Part shown: piece by piece, positions 28,713 through 37,250 of the stretch | How positions within the stretch are numbered: position 1 is the stretch's first letter | Layout: each line of letters opens with the position of its first letter | Source of the DNA: Halolactibacillus miurensis | Lineage (GTDB): Bacteria; Bacillota; Bacilli; Bacillales; Amphibacillaceae | Assembly: GCF_900116255.1 (NCBI RefSeq) | Contig: NZ_FPAI01000016.1 | Coordinates: forward strand, 1-64,000 | Length of the DNA stretch: 64,000 nucleotides | Direction: 5' to 3' | Program-made: the position numbers and the translations under genes | Notes under the pieces: model-generated | Database searches by the model: none | Told to the model about the DNA's origin: nothing | Seen by the model: only the letters and a program-made list of their open reading frames with translations

Positions 28713-30239
28713 ATGGTATCAACCTTTAATGGATTAGAAATGGCCAAACGTGCACTGAGTGCCCAACAAGCCGCGATGTATACAACATCTCATAACATCT
28801 CAAATGCGAATACCGAAGGCTATACGCGCCAGCGCGTGAACTTTCAAGCAATCAATGGACTGACCTCAAGCCGTGAGCCAGGTGGTCTGATTGACCGTGT
28901 CGGTAACGGTGTAGAACCGGGATCAATCGAACGGATTAGAGAACAGTTTTTAGATGTGCAATACCGGAAAGAAAATGCGAAAACACAATATTATAGCCAA
29001 CGAGCAGAAGCGGCTAACCAGATGGAAGCAATTCTTAACGAGCCATCAGAAGAAGGGTTATCTCATATCTTTGATCAATTCTGGAACTCACTACAAGATT
29101 TATCAGTTAATCCGGAGGATTCAGGCGCGCGTTCTGTTGTTGCGCAGAGAGCCCAAGCTGTTGCGGATACATTCAATTATATTTCAAACTCATTAGAATC
29201 GGTACGTGATGATTTAAAAAATGAAATGGATGTAAAAGAAACGGAATTCAATTCACTGTTAAACCAAATCAATCAACTAAATCGTCAAATTGGCGAAGTT
29301 GAACCACACGGACACGTGCCTAATGATTTATATGATGAACGTGATCGCCTACTCGATCAGTTATCATCGATCGCTGATATTTCTGTCAGCTATGAAAAAA
29401 GCTCAGGTATGCCAAGTCCTTTTGCGATGGGTAAGGCAACGGTGAAGCTAAAATCAGAGGGTAGTGATGTGACTTTAGTTGATGGTAGCGATGATAACTA
29501 TACAGTTAATCAATTAGAAGTGCTAACTGATGCTAATAATAATGTGACAGGTTTTACCTTTACTCATTCAGAAACTGGTGATGTGACATCAATTTCAGCT
29601 GAAAACTTTAAAGCAACAGGTCAACTTAAAGGGTTGATGGAGATGAACGGGTATGAGACAGCTACAGGTACCGTAGGTGTTTATACAGATATGTTAGAAA
29701 ATTTAGATACGATGGCTGAAGCTTTTGTTGAAAAATTTAATGCTACACATGCGGGTGGTTATGATCTCAATGGAGATCCTGGTATCGGTAATTTCTTTGT
29801 GATTGATACAGCTGCCACGCGTTCTTCATCAACGATATCAGTCAACGAGATCATTTTAGATGATAAAGATAAGATCGCTGCAAGTTCTGTTCCTAATGCC
29901 AGTGGTGATGGGTTGAATGCGGTTGATTTAGCCGCGAGTTATACGGATTATTTACCGGGATCTTTAGGTGATAAAACATCCGTTAAAAGCTATTTTGAAG
30001 GTGTGATTGGTGAATTAGGGGTTGTTGCACAAGAAGCTTACCGCATGGAAGCAAACGCAGGAACGCTTCGCCAACAAGTTTCAAATAATCGAGACTCAGT
30101 TAGTCGAGTATCGCTCGATGAAGAAATGACAAACTTAATTAAGTTCCAACATGCTTATAATGCAGCCGCAAGAAGTATGACGACAGTGGACGAGATGTTA
30201 GACCGTATTATAAATAATTTAGGGCTCGTAGGAAGGTAG
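28713..30239 (+). CDS. flgK: flagellar hook-associated protein 1 (FlgK)
   Basis: A 508-residue hook-filament junction protein. The N-terminal rod/hook signature ALSAQQAAMYTTSHNISNAN is clear, and so is the C-terminal helix (NLIKFQHAYNAAARSMTTVDEMLDRI) needed for polymer contact. It lies 12 bases after flgN behind TTAGGAGGA. Secreted through the flagellar export gate. Confidence 0.97.
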   Translation: MVSTFNGLEMAKRALSAQQAAMYTTSHNISNANTEGYTRQRVNFQAINGLTSSREPGGLIDRVGNGVEPGSIERIREQFLDVQYRKENAKTQYYSQRAEAANQMEAILNEPSEEGLSHIFDQFWNSLQDLSVNPEDSGARSVVAQRAQAVADTFNYISNSLESVRDDLKNEMDVKETEFNSLLNQINQLNRQIGEVEPHGHVPNDLYDERDRLLDQLSSIADISVSYEKSSGMPSPFAMGKATVKLKSEGSDVTLVDGSDDNYTVNQLEVLTDANNNVTGFTFTHSETGDVTSISAENFKATGQLKGLMEMNGYETATGTVGVYTDMLENLDTMAEAFVEKFNATHAGGYDLNGDPGIGNFFVIDTAATRSSSTISVNEIILDDKDKIAASSVPNASGDGLNAVDLAASYTDYLPGSLGDKTSVKSYFEGVIGELGVVAQEAYRMEANAGTLRQQVSNNRDSVSRVSLDEEMTNLIKFQHAYNAAARSMTTVDEMLDRIINNLGLVGR

Positions 30240-30247
30240 TGAGATAA

Positions 30248-31132
30248 ATGCGTGTCACACAAAGTATGTTATCAAACAATATGTTGCGTAACTTATCTAA
30301 AAGTTATACTTCTATGAATAAATATATGGATCAATTAACGACGGGTAAAAAGATTAATCGTCCGTCGGACGATCCTGTTATTGCGATGAAGGGGATGCGT
30401 TATCGTACCGAGGTTGGTAACGTAGAACAGTTTCAGCGTAATATCACCGAAATGCATACGTGGATGGATACATCTGATGAAACCCTTGATGAAACAACCC
30501 AAATATTGAATAAATTACGTGAATTAACTGTACAATCGGCGAATGAAACGTATGATGCAGACCAGCGAAAAGCTATAAAAAAAGAAGTTGATCAACTCAA
30601 ACTTCAACTCGTTGAAGTGGCTAATACAAAAGTGAATAATAAATATATTTTTAATGGTACACAAACAACAGAGAAACCAATAACGGTTGAGGATGATGGA
30701 AGTCTCACATTTAATACAAGTGACTTTAATCCGGTTATGTTAGAAGTAACATCAGGTACTCAACTTCAAGCGAATGTTAATCCAGCGAATGTTTTTAGTG
30801 AAGAGTTATTCCAATCAGTTTCAGATCTTTCAAATGCGCTTGAAAATGATGATACAGCAGCTTTAGATAGTCTAATAGGAGAACTTGATAACCACATTAA
30901 TAATACAGTCGGTGAACGTGCCGACTTAGGTGCAAGGATGAACCGTGTTGAACTCATTGAATCACGTTTGGAAGGGCAACAAATTACTGCAAGAGATATG
31001 ATGTCGAAAAATGAGGATGCGGATATCGCAGAGGTCATTATGAACTTAACTTCTCAAGAAGCAATCCATCGTGCAGCATTAAGTGCTGGTTCACGCGTTA
31101 TTCAACCAACGTTACTTGACTTTCTAAGATAA
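30248..31132 (+). CDS. flgL: flagellar hook-associated protein 3 (FlgL)
   Basis: A 294-residue junction protein between FlgK and the flagellin filament. The flagellin-like N-terminus (SYTSMNKYMDQLTTGKKINRPSDDP) and C-terminus (ADIAEVIMNLTSQEAIHRAAL) are typical. It follows flgK by eight bases. A terminator lies directly after it. Confidence 0.96.
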   Translation: MRVTQSMLSNNMLRNLSKSYTSMNKYMDQLTTGKKINRPSDDPVIAMKGMRYRTEVGNVEQFQRNITEMHTWMDTSDETLDETTQILNKLRELTVQSANETYDADQRKAIKKEVDQLKLQLVEVANTKVNNKYIFNGTQTTEKPITVEDDGSLTFNTSDFNPVMLEVTSGTQLQANVNPANVFSEELFQSVSDLSNALENDDTAALDSLIGELDNHINNTVGERADLGARMNRVELIESRLEGQQITARDMMSKNEDADIAEVIMNLTSQEAIHRAALSAGSRVIQPTLLDFLR

Positions 31133-31138
31133 GAAATA

Positions 31139-31166
31139 AAGCCTTACCTATGGTAAGGCTTTTTAT
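31139..31166 (+). terminator. terminator after flgL
   Basis: AAGCCTTACC pairs with GGTAAGGCTT, followed by TTTATC. The ribosome site of the next gene lies only 15 bases further, so partial read-through is likely. Confidence 0.8.
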
Positions 31167-31192
31167 CACATTTGTGAACGGAAGGAAGAAAT

Positions 31193-31786
31193 ATGATGAA
31201 TATTCCGCAATTACGAATAGATCAACAATTTGCCCGCATTGGTATCGAAACAAATAACGCAACAGTAGACATAGATCAAGGTCCAGCAAAGCTTGATATT
31301 CAACAACCAGCGGCAGATATAAATATCCGTACAAAACCTAGTAAACTCACCATTGATCAATCGCAAGCTTTTGCGGATTTAGGACAATATCCAATAGGCG
31401 AAGCTATAAGAAGAGAGGCGAATGAAGGTTTACAAAAAGTGCGAGAGGGTTCCCAAAGGCGACGGCGTCAAGGCGATATGATGATGAAAATAGAAAATGG
31501 TGGGGATCCTCTGAAACTCATTGCCAAACAAAATACACCAAGGGAAGTTAGACCATTTAATATTGGCTTTATTCCGTCGTATGACTCTGTTAAAATTGAT
31601 TATCAACCAGCAGAAGTAGAAGTAAATAATCAAGCGAATAAACCCATCATTAATGCTAAACAAACACCAGTCTTGCAATCATATCAACGTGGTAACGTTG
31701 ATGTCTACCTTCAGCAAAAAAACTATATCGATATAGTTTTTGACAATATCCCATTTATAAATGGCGGGACAGAAATATTTGTTTAA
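31193..31786 (+). CDS. yviE: DUF6470 protein YviE
   Basis: A 197-residue protein of the YviE (DUF6470) family found between flgL and fliW in Bacillaceae. It starts MMNIPQLRIDQQFARIGI and has repeated short beta-like units with Q-Q-P motifs (KLDIQQPAADINI, KLTIDQSQAF). It contains no catalytic motif and no signal peptide. Function is unknown. GGAAGGAAG precedes tandem ATGs. Confidence 0.85.
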   Translation: MMNIPQLRIDQQFARIGIETNNATVDIDQGPAKLDIQQPAADINIRTKPSKLTIDQSQAFADLGQYPIGEAIRREANEGLQKVREGSQRRRRQGDMMMKIENGGDPLKLIAKQNTPREVRPFNIGFIPSYDSVKIDYQPAEVEVNNQANKPIINAKQTPVLQSYQRGNVDVYLQQKNYIDIVFDNIPFINGGTEIFV

Positions 31787-31835
31787 TTATATGGTGAAAA
31801 TAAAAGTAAAGCTTTGCTAAATAAGAGGTGAGAAA

Positions 31836-32282
31836 ATGAAGATAAATACGAGCTATTTTGAAGAAGTTGAGATTGATAGTAAAGAAGTGATTTATTTTGA
31901 ACAAGGTTTACCCGGTTTTTTAAACGAAAAAGAATTTGTTTTATTAAGTTTTGATGAACCGTTAGCCTTTCAAGTACTGCAGTCTATCAACACAGGTGAG
32001 TTAGCGTTTATTGTGGTCTTTCCATTTGACTTCAATAAAGAATATAAAGTGGATTTAAACGATCAGATCTTAGAGCAATTGAAAATTGAAACAGAAGATG
32101 ATGTTTTAATACTATCTATCGTAACATTAAAAGACCATTTAAATAATAGTACGGCAAATTTACAAGCGCCTATCATAATCAATCGCCATTCACATTTAGG
32201 TAAACAATATATCATGCATCAATCAAATTACAGTACAAAGGAATATATTTTTAACTCCTCAATTGTGAAGGAGGAAAAATAA
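31836..32282 (+). CDS. fliW: flagellar assembly factor FliW
   Basis: A 148-residue protein that binds either flagellin or CsrA. When flagellin is exported, FliW is free to bind CsrA and relieve repression of hag translation. The family hallmark YFEQGLPGFLNEKEFVLL is present. The stop abuts the csrA ATG directly, so translation is coupled. TAAGAGGTGAG precedes the ATG. Confidence 0.96.
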   Translation: MKINTSYFEEVEIDSKEVIYFEQGLPGFLNEKEFVLLSFDEPLAFQVLQSINTGELAFIVVFPFDFNKEYKVDLNDQILEQLKIETEDDVLILSIVTLKDHLNNSTANLQAPIIINRHSHLGKQYIMHQSNYSTKEYIFNSSIVKEEK

Positions 32283-32492
32283 ATGTTAGTCCTCACACGT
32301 AAAACAAACCAAAAAATTATGATTGGTGATAATATTGAAATTGAACTCTTATCGATTGAAGGAGACCAAGTTAAGTTAGGGATTAGTGCTCCAAAAGATA
32401 TTGATGTCAATCGTTACGAAATATATAAAGCAATTCAAAAAGAAAATAGCATCGCATCGAAAAGAATTGATATTAAAAAAATCTTAAAATAA
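32283..32492 (+). CDS. csrA: carbon storage regulator CsrA
   Basis: A 69-residue RNA-binding translational repressor. [20 protein letters not shown] and [19 protein letters not shown] are near-consensus. In Bacillus it blocks flagellin translation by binding GGA motifs in the hag leader. Two such sites are visible just downstream, one before each tandem flagellin gene. Confidence 0.97.
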   Translation: MLVLTRKTNQKIMIGDNIEIELLSIEGDQVKLGISAPKDIDVNRYEIYKAIQKENSIASKRIDIKKILK

Positions 32493-32515
32493 AACAAAAA
32501 ACATTTATTTATGAC

Positions 32516-32542
32516 TAAACAATCTTTTAGCCACTCCGATAA
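32516..32542 (+). promoter_or_regulatory. sigma-D promoter of the first flagellin gene
   Basis: TAAA (32516-32519), 16 bases, CCGATAA (32536-32542), about 105 bases before the gene. Confidence 0.75.
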
Positions 32543-32552
32543 TAATATTGTA

Positions 32553-32596
32553 GGTGATAAAGTCTGATTAAGCGGCCGCTAAATGTCTTTATCACC
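32553..32596 (+). promoter_or_regulatory. stable hairpin at the 5' end of the flagellin mRNA
   Basis: GGTGATAAAG pairs perfectly with CTTTATCACC (10 bp). The loop contains its own palindrome AGCGGCCGCT. It lies just after the sigma-D start point and has no U-run, so it is more likely an mRNA-stabilising 5' structure than a terminator. Confidence 0.6.
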
Positions 32597-32604
32597 ATAA
32601 TAAA

Positions 32605-32640
32605 CCACATGGATGTGGAACAAACAAATTCAAGGAGGAA
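32605..32640 (+). promoter_or_regulatory. CsrA-binding hairpin and ribosome site of flagellin 1
   Basis: CCACATGGATGTGG (32605-32618) folds into a hairpin that presents GGA, matching the CsrA core ACA-GGAUGU. The ribosome site CAAGGAGGA (from 32631) contains a second GGA. This pair copies the two-site arrangement known for B. subtilis hag. Confidence 0.75.
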
Positions 32641-32646
32641 ACAAAC

Positions 32647-33471
32647 ATGATTATTAACAATAATATTCCAGCTTTAAACACTCACCGTCAAATGGGTATC
32701 AACCAAGGTAACATGCAGAAATCAATGGAGAAATTATCTTCTGGTCTTCGTATCAACCGTGCAGGTGACGATGCGGCAGGTCTTGCGATTTCAGAAAAAA
32801 TGCGTGGTCAAATTCGTGGTTTAGATCAAGCAAGTCGTAATGCAGCAGATGGCGTTTCATTAATTCAAACTGCTGAAGGTGCGTTAAATGAATCACACTC
32901 AATTTTACAACGTATGCGTGAACTTGCAGTTCAATCTTCTAACGACACAAACACAGCTGAAGATAGAGCAGAGTTAAAAAAAGAAAGTGATCAACTAGTA
33001 GCTGAACTTGATAGAATTGCCAATAATACAGAGTTTAACACGAAAAAATTAATTAATGGTGATTTATCGGGCACTGGACTGGAGTTTCATATTGGAGCAA
33101 ATGATGGACAAGCAATTACACTAGAAATTAGTTCAATGAAAGCAGCTGATTTAGGCTCTGGAGTAGATGCATTAGTTATGGGGACACAATCTGGCGCTGA
33201 TGCAGCCATTGCGACAATTGATGGTGCAATCGAAGCTGTTTCTTCACAGCGATCTGCTTTAGGAGCTGTTCAAAACCGTTTAGAGCACACGATTGCTAAC
33301 CTAGACAACTCATCTGAAAATCTATCAGCTGCGGAATCACGTATTCGTGATGTTGATATGGCGAAAGAGATGATGGAAATGACGAAATCAAATATTTTAT
33401 CACAAGCATCACAAAGTATGTTAGCTCAAGCTAACCAACAGCCACAATCTGTTTTACAGCTATTAGGTTAA
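32647..33471 (+). CDS. hag: flagellin 1
   Basis: A 274-residue flagellin. The conserved N-terminus (MIINNNIPALNTHRQMGINQ, LSSGLRINRAGDDAAGLAIS) and C-terminus (RIRDVDMAKEMMEMTKSNIL, ending QPQSVLQLLG) form the D0/D1 core. The short central part is the surface-exposed variable region and the likely site of glycosylation. It is the first of two tandem copies with nearly identical ends. It is expressed from sigma-D and repressed by CsrA. Confidence 0.97.
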   Translation: MIINNNIPALNTHRQMGINQGNMQKSMEKLSSGLRINRAGDDAAGLAISEKMRGQIRGLDQASRNAADGVSLIQTAEGALNESHSILQRMRELAVQSSNDTNTAEDRAELKKESDQLVAELDRIANNTEFNTKKLINGDLSGTGLEFHIGANDGQAITLEISSMKAADLGSGVDALVMGTQSGADAAIATIDGAIEAVSSQRSALGAVQNRLEHTIANLDNSSENLSAAESRIRDVDMAKEMMEMTKSNILSQASQSMLAQANQQPQSVLQLLG

Positions 33472-33485
33472 TTTTAAAAATATAG

Positions 33486-33518
33486 TTACATGGATGTAAT
33501 TTTTATTTCAAGGAGGAA
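33486..33518 (+). promoter_or_regulatory. CsrA-binding hairpin and ribosome site of flagellin 2
   Basis: TTACATGGATGTAA (33486-33499) forms a hairpin with GGA in the loop, and AAGGAGGA follows before the ATG. The stem bases differ from those of the first copy but pair equally well, which shows the structure is under selection. Confidence 0.75.
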
Positions 33519-33524
33519 ATAAAC

Positions 33525-34421
33525 ATGATTATAAATAATAATATTCCAGCGTTAAATACACACAGACAATTAGGTATCAACCAAGGTAATATGCAGAAAT
33601 CAATGGAGAAATTATCTTCAGGTCTTCGTATCAACCGTGCAGGTGACGATGCGGCAGGTCTTGCAATTTCAGAAAAAATGCGAGGTCAAATTCGTGGTTT
33701 AGATCAAGCAAGCCGTAACGCAGCAGATGGTGTATCATTAATTCAAACTGCTGAAGGAGCATTAAATGAAACTCACTCAATCTTACAACGTATGCGTGAG
33801 TTAGCTGTACAATCTTCTAACGATACGAATACTATTGAAGATCGTGCAGAATTACAAAAAGAAATGAACCAATTATACGATGAAGTAGATCGAATTGCAG
33901 GCAATACAGAATTTAATACTAAGAAGTTATTAGGCGGTTCCGACGGTACAGAAGTATTTGATGGTAAATTCCATATTGGTGCAAATGATGATCAAAGCAT
34001 TACTTTAACAATTGGAAATATGAGAGCATCTGGTATTGGATTAAGTGGTCTAAATATTGATGAAGCTGATTTTGATACAGCTACCGAATTATCAGGTATT
34101 GAAGCTGGTGGCGGTACGGCACATGGTTTATTGACTCAATCTGGCGCAGATGCAGCTATTGCAACTATTGATAGCGCAATTGGCACAGTTTCTTCTCAGC
34201 GTTCTGCTTTAGGAGCTGTTCAAAACCGTTTAGAGCACACAATTGCCAATTTAGATAACTCTTCTGAAAACCTATCCGCTGCAGAATCACGTGTTCGTGA
34301 CGTTGATATGGCGAAAGAAATGATGGAAATGACGAAGTCAAATATTCTATCACAGGCATCACAAAGTATGTTAGCTCAAGCTAACCAACAACCACAATCA
34401 GTTCTTCAGTTATTAGGTTAA
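33525..34421 (+). CDS. flagellin 2
   Basis: A 298-residue paralogue of the preceding flagellin. Residues 1 to about 90 and the last about 100 are almost identical to flagellin 1; the middle is about 24 residues longer and clearly different (FDGKFHIGANDDQSITLTIG, IDEADFDTATELSGI). No separate promoter is seen in the 53-base gap, so both come from one message. A strong terminator follows. Confidence 0.95.
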   Translation: MIINNNIPALNTHRQLGINQGNMQKSMEKLSSGLRINRAGDDAAGLAISEKMRGQIRGLDQASRNAADGVSLIQTAEGALNETHSILQRMRELAVQSSNDTNTIEDRAELQKEMNQLYDEVDRIAGNTEFNTKKLLGGSDGTEVFDGKFHIGANDDQSITLTIGNMRASGIGLSGLNIDEADFDTATELSGIEAGGGTAHGLLTQSGADAAIATIDSAIGTVSSQRSALGAVQNRLEHTIANLDNSSENLSAAESRVRDVDMAKEMMEMTKSNILSQASQSMLAQANQQPQSVLQLLG

Positions 34422-34446
34422 TTTAAAACATAATTGAAAACAAATA

Positions 34447-34484
34447 ATAAAGGTCTTAGCCAGTAGGCTAGGGCCTTTATTTAA
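34447..34484 (+). terminator. terminator of the tandem flagellin operon
   Basis: ATAAAGGTCTTAGCC pairs with GGCTAGGGCCTTTAT, followed by TTAAT. Confidence 0.85.
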
Positions 34485-34557
34485 TAAAATGAACAATACA
34501 TAAGTATAAACTATGATAAAATAATAGTTAATAATATATTTAGTAAGAGGTGTTGGA

Positions 34558-35160
34558 ATGATTACTGTTAAAGTAAATAAAGTAATGATTAATGTAGAAG
34601 AGACTGAAGTCTTTCAGTTTATAGTTAAAAAGATGAATCAGTTAAGTGAAAATGAAGATTTAGTTTTCAGTCATTTAATTATAGATGGACAAGAAGTATA
34701 TAATGATCATGAAATTTATATTAATCACTATCTTCATGATATTAAACTCATTGAATTAGAGATGGTTTCAGTCGAGGAGTTAACAAATGATATTCTTAAC
34801 TCTTTAAAGTTATATTTAGACAGAGCGGTCCCAACCCTTGAGTTGATGGTGAGTGAGGATTACGGGGAAATGTCAGAATCATTCTGGACTAGTATTGTGG
34901 ACTTAGCTGATGGAATACAAGCCATCATGCAGTTCTCAGAATCGCTTAATGCTTTAGATAGTGTGGCTTTTCATACGGTTGAAGAAGAACAAAAACAACT
35001 AATAAATATCTTACCACAACTATTAGATGCTCTAGAATTAAAAGATGCGACGTTAAGTTTTGATCTATTAAGTTTTGAAATCGTTCCGATTCTTGAATCT
35101 CTTCAAAAAAAAGTAAATAATGTGGTAAATTGCAAGAACGGTGATTCAATTGAATACTAA
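34558..35160 (+). CDS. unknown protein at the head of the flagellin-glycosylation island
   Basis: A 200-residue acidic protein that I do not recognise. It has no signal peptide or membrane helix. The first about 75 residues look like mixed alpha/beta (MITVKVNKVMINVEETEVFQ...); the rest is leucine-rich helices (ILNSLKLYLDRAVPTLELMV, LINILPQLLDALEL). AAGAGGTG precedes the ATG. Its end overlaps the Maf-type glycosyltransferase gene by 20 bases, so the two are co-translated and probably work together. It could be a partner or chaperone that delivers flagellin to the transferase, which is a guess from position only. Confidence 0.7.
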   Translation: MITVKVNKVMINVEETEVFQFIVKKMNQLSENEDLVFSHLIIDGQEVYNDHEIYINHYLHDIKLIELEMVSVEELTNDILNSLKLYLDRAVPTLELMVSEDYGEMSESFWTSIVDLADGIQAIMQFSESLNALDSVAFHTVEEEQKQLINILPQLLDALELKDATLSFDLLSFEIVPILESLQKKVNNVVNCKNGDSIEY

Positions 35161-37009
35161 CAATAGTCGATATCTACTAAGCTATTTTCCGGAAGTTCGG
35201 ACACTTCTCTCCAACAATAATAAAGAGACTATGATTGTTGAAGTTATAGAAACTAAAAATAAACAAGAAACATTAAAGGTTAAGTTAGAGGATAGAGAAT
35301 TATTTATTCATAGTAGTTATAACCCTGAAAGAGAAGCACAACATATTCTGAAAAAGGAATTAACACAAGATTTTAATTCCGATACACATGTTGTGTTTTT
35401 AGGCTTAGGTTTGGGCTATCATGTGTCACAGTTTACCAAGCAGTATCAACAAAATAGTTATTCTATTATTGAACCATCTCTAGAGATATTTAATGTCGCA
35501 TCAGATTTGATACAATTGGAAGAAGTGTTTAATAAAAATGTCGCACATCTTTTTGTAGGAGAAATGTATTCAGTTAGACAAATAGTAGATCAGATTTATA
35601 AAGAGTCGGCGACAAGAGTAGAAATTGTCATTTCACCTACATATAAACAGTTATTTAGCAAATTAATAAATGAATTTGTTTCGGAATCGAAAAAAATGAT
35701 AAGACAAAAGCGATCTGAACTTGCGACGAATTATAACTTTCAATTTAACTGGATTGAAAATAGTATTAAAAATCATAAACATGTATTAAATACACCAAAT
35801 ATCTTAGATGATAGTTTTAAAGAAAGGTTTAGTGATAAACCAGTTATTATAGTATCTGCAGGTCCTTCGCTTTCAGATGATATTGAGTCTATTCGTTCTA
35901 TTAAACAAAATAACTTAGCATATATTTTCTCGGTAGGTTCCGCGATTAATACTTTGATAACCTATGATGTGATACCTGATGCGGTGTTCAGTTATGACCC
36001 AGGCGATAAAAATCATTTAGTATTTGAGAAAATGATTGATCAGGATAAGGATGCGATTCCTCTGGTGTATGGTTCAAGTGTAGGCCATCAGTTGTTAGAA
36101 AATTTTCGTGGTCCCAAGTATCATTTTATTACCTCGCAAGATTATACGTCACGATTGTTGTTAGGGGATCAAATAGGTAAAAATGAACTGGTCTTAGATT
36201 CACCTTCAATTGCGGTGATGACTTTTCAGATTGTGAATAAGTTAGGTATGTCACCTATAATATTTGCGGGACAAAACTTAGGTTATCTATATAACCGGCG
36301 TTATGCACAAGGAGTAGATTATGATTTTATTGATTCTGAACTTACAGAACAAGAAGTTGATCACGCTGAAGAAGTTAAAGATGTTTATGGGAATAATATT
36401 AAGACGAATATAGGGTTTAATAGTATGAGAAATGCCTTAGTACAATTCGCCTCAACCTTTAAAGGGGAATATTATAACACAACTAAGGGTGGGGCAGCGA
36501 TTGAAGGAATCCCATTTAAAACAATTGAAGATTTACTGAATGATAACTTACAACAATCAATAGATAAAAAAATATGGCCAATAAATAAAAAATCATATGA
36601 TTTGTCAGACTATGATAAGAAGAAAGAAGATATCCAGTTATCATATGAAAGTTTCGTAGAAGAAAAAGCAAGATTAGAATACACTCTGAATAAAATTAAA
36701 GAGGAAACAGGTAAAAAGAAACTAGAGAAATTATTTACTAAAATCGATAATGAATTAACTAAATTTGAAAACAACCAATTCTTTACTCATTTTATTGTCC
36801 AGTCAATTCGTGTAGAACATGATTTATTAATACAGAAAATAAATAGAGTAGCTAAAAAAGAGACTACAGATAAAAAGAAAGAAATTATTCAAATGTTTAG
36901 AGGGTATAATGCCAGTTTGACAACCGTGTTGGTTAAGCTAGTTTTAGTTTTACAAGAAGAAGGCATATTAAATAATGGGAATGCAAAGACAGAGAGAAAT
37001 CTTGTATAA
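35141..37009 (+). CDS. motility-associated factor (Maf/DUF115) flagellin glycosyltransferase
   Basis: A 622-residue cytosolic protein of the motility-accessory (Maf, DUF115/MptE-like) family. The central glycosyltransferase-like fold contains VIIVSAGPSLSDDIESIRS, DAVFSYDPGD and PIIFAGQNLGY. A charged coiled-coil C-terminus follows. Maf proteins attach pseudaminic or legionaminic acid to Ser/Thr of flagellin, which fits the legionaminic acid genes that follow. The start is either GTG at 35141 or TTG at 35150 (behind GGTGA); both lie inside the upstream gene. Confidence 0.85.
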   Translation: MIQLNTNNSRYLLSYFPEVRTLLSNNNKETMIVEVIETKNKQETLKVKLEDRELFIHSSYNPEREAQHILKKELTQDFNSDTHVVFLGLGLGYHVSQFTKQYQQNSYSIIEPSLEIFNVASDLIQLEEVFNKNVAHLFVGEMYSVRQIVDQIYKESATRVEIVISPTYKQLFSKLINEFVSESKKMIRQKRSELATNYNFQFNWIENSIKNHKHVLNTPNILDDSFKERFSDKPVIIVSAGPSLSDDIESIRSIKQNNLAYIFSVGSAINTLITYDVIPDAVFSYDPGDKNHLVFEKMIDQDKDAIPLVYGSSVGHQLLENFRGPKYHFITSQDYTSRLLLGDQIGKNELVLDSPSIAVMTFQIVNKLGMSPIIFAGQNLGYLYNRRYAQGVDYDFIDSELTEQEVDHAEEVKDVYGNNIKTNIGFNSMRNALVQFASTFKGEYYNTTKGGAAIEGIPFKTIEDLLNDNLQQSIDKKIWPINKKSYDLSDYDKKKEDIQLSYESFVEEKARLEYTLNKIKEETGKKKLEKLFTKIDNELTKFENNQFFTHFIVQSIRVEHDLLIQKINRVAKKETTDKKKEIIQMFRGYNASLTTVLVKLVLVLQEEGILNNGNAKTERNLV

Positions 37010-37061
37010 TTAAGATTTTAATATATCTGAGCTGTGTGTAAATTCAAAAAATGAATAGTCT

Positions 37062-37083
37062 ACCACCACCACCACCACCACAC
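37062..37083 (+). repeat. ACC trinucleotide microsatellite
   Basis: Seven tandem ACC units lie in the 240-base gap between the glycosyltransferase gene and legB. No gene reads through it. The rest of the gap is AT-rich with a short TTTAAAGTC direct repeat near 37120 and no promoter that I can defend. Confidence 0.85.
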
Positions 37084-37250
37084 ACTACCGATATTTTCTT
37101 TTCCTGATATAGATAGAGTCTTTAAAGTCTTTAAAGTTGATAATTAATTAAGATACTAAGTTTCAAAATAAATAGATATCAAAAATAAAGTGCGATTTAG
37201 TTCAAACTTTTTATTTGAGAATACTGCCATAAAGAATAGGATGTGATTGC

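Noticed and set aside
32647-34421. Misassembly as the cause of the two flagellin copies
   Set aside because: The middle regions, leaders and many synonymous sites differ, so they are true paralogues.
37062-37083. Possible CRISPR or larger repeat array
   Set aside because: Only a trinucleotide run; there are no spaced repeats and no cas genes anywhere in the window.
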